From: Lineus longissimus | Taxonomy: Eukaryota > Nemertea > Pilidiophora > Heteronemertea > Lineidae | Direction of reading: 5' to 3' | NCBI RefSeq assembly: GCF_910592395.1 | Contig: NC_088320.1 | Coordinates: forward strand, 12,648,501-12,712,500 | Length of the DNA stretch: 64,000 bases | In this document: piece after piece, positions 63,546-64,000 of the stretch | How the letters are laid out: every line of letters begins with the position of its first letter | How positions within the stretch are numbered: the stretch's first letter is position 1 | Notes under the pieces: generated by a model | Database searches by the model: none | What the model saw: only the letters and a program-made list of their open reading frames with translations | What the model was told of the DNA's origin: nothing | Translations under genes and position numbers: made by a program

Positions 63546-64000
63546 ATTAATTTTGTTTTGCCAAGCATACATCTTACTTCTAAGTGCAATAAATTCAGTC
63601 ATCTCTTCTCCTCCTAGCTCATCCTTGAAATAACCTGGCACCTTCTTCTTGTTAGTGTCATAGAGAGGATGATTTTTGGGATAGTTATTGAAGTCAAAGT
63701 GATCCTTTAACCCTTTAAGGTCTTCAGTTAAGTAATCAGTATTTATCTTAAGTACAAAGGAATATGTATCAAGATACAGTAGTTCCAGGTTCTTCTCACC
63801 AAAATAAGGTTGAAGCACCTCATAGTAAAATTCACACATTAACAATTTAGACAATGCAAGTACTGTAGCTCCTTGTTAAATTTCACTGATGTTTTCCTCA
63901 TACTTATAGAAGCATTATGTTCGTCAAATATGCATATTGATGAAAACCTGGGATTGGCCATTATACTCCTGGCTCGTTCACCTTCTGTTACCAACTCAAT
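63546..64000 (-). pseudogene. DNA polymerase B homologue, partial (runs off window)
   Basis: It contains LLYLDTYSFVL, so the second Asp of motif C (DTDS) is Tyr, and GYFKDELGGEEMTEFIALRS. A frameshift lies near 63,870. It ends at RSKMYAWQNK, where it is fused to the penton-like fragment. The gene continues beyond base 64,000. Confidence 0.88.

Larger units (their letters stand above)
48880..64000 (+). mobile_element. second, decayed and rearranged Polinton copy (incomplete in window)
   Basis: Homologues of the genes of the element at 21,916 occur in this order: 463-codon gene (+), 544-codon gene (+), capsid (+), small membrane (+), penton 1 (+), 152-codon (+), ATPase (-), integrase (+), HNH-type (+), 95-codon (+), 400-codon (+), 283-codon (+), penton-like 2 (-), polymerase (-). 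Many stops and frameshifts. The left terminal repeat is missing (truncated next to a LINE fragment) and the right end lies beyond the window. A TTAA transposon interrupts it. Confidence 0.9.

Overview
The window looks like a repeat-rich piece of nuclear DNA from an aquatic, probably marine, invertebrate animal. The reasons are the mixture of mobile-element families (PIF/Harbinger with a spliced Myb-like partner, BEL/Pao, LINEs with RNase H, Polinton/Maverick), AT-rich genes with occasional spliceosomal introns, and the absence of any bacterial-type gene organisation, rRNA, tRNA or CRISPR. The species cannot be fixed from the sequence. I see no convincing ordinary host gene.

Layout. 1-4.68 kb: intergenic DNA with inverted repeats, including a near-perfect 63-bp-arm palindrome. 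4.68-7.44 kb: a PIF/Harbinger transposon with matching 29-bp ends, a transposase broken by one stop codon, and a two-exon Myb/SANT-like gene. It interrupts a decayed BEL/Pao retroelement (7.44-10.52 kb, minus strand). 10.5-13.2 kb: no gene seen. 13.186-22.323 kb: a ~4.57-kb segment present twice in tandem. It carries a LINE 3' end, a Cys-rich ORF, an RNase H LINE remnant, a possible two-exon ORF and the left end of a Polinton.

21,916-41,695: a 19.78-kb Polinton/Maverick with exact ends. It starts AG and ends CT, has ~280-bp terminal inverted repeats and is flanked by the 6-bp target duplication CATGTT. Most of its genes are open: a candidate double-jelly-roll major capsid protein, two penton-like proteins, an A32-type packaging ATPase, an integrase with chromodomain, an HNH-type nuclease and several membrane proteins. 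Only the protein-primed DNA polymerase is broken (one stop, one frameshift). No adenovirus-type maturation protease was recognised. Nearly every gene begins at or just after a TAAAT motif, often exactly TAAATG.

The most striking signal is a family of short double-hairpin repeats in at least 26 clusters inside this one element. Each module is a 4-bp stem with a 3-nt loop. Stem changes are matched on both sides, loops vary, and most copies sit in frame inside coding sequences. A second, decayed Polinton relative (48.88 kb to the window end) has only one such copy and lacks them at orthologous positions, which shows that they are insertions.

41.7-48.4 kb: intergenic DNA with a foldback MITE-like element, a 943-bp transposon with 9-bp target duplication, dispersed repeats and a LINE fragment. 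48.88-64 kb: the second Polinton copy, with rearranged gene order, many stops and frameshifts, and a 4.36-kb transposon (TTAA target duplication) cleanly inserted in its penton gene. It runs off the window within its DNA polymerase gene.

How the genes work together (family knowledge): in Polintons the protein-primed polymerase copies the linear DNA, the integrase inserts it with a 6-bp duplication, and the ATPase, capsid and penton proteins would make and fill a particle. The Polinton copies here are old or resident genomic copies with visible breaks.
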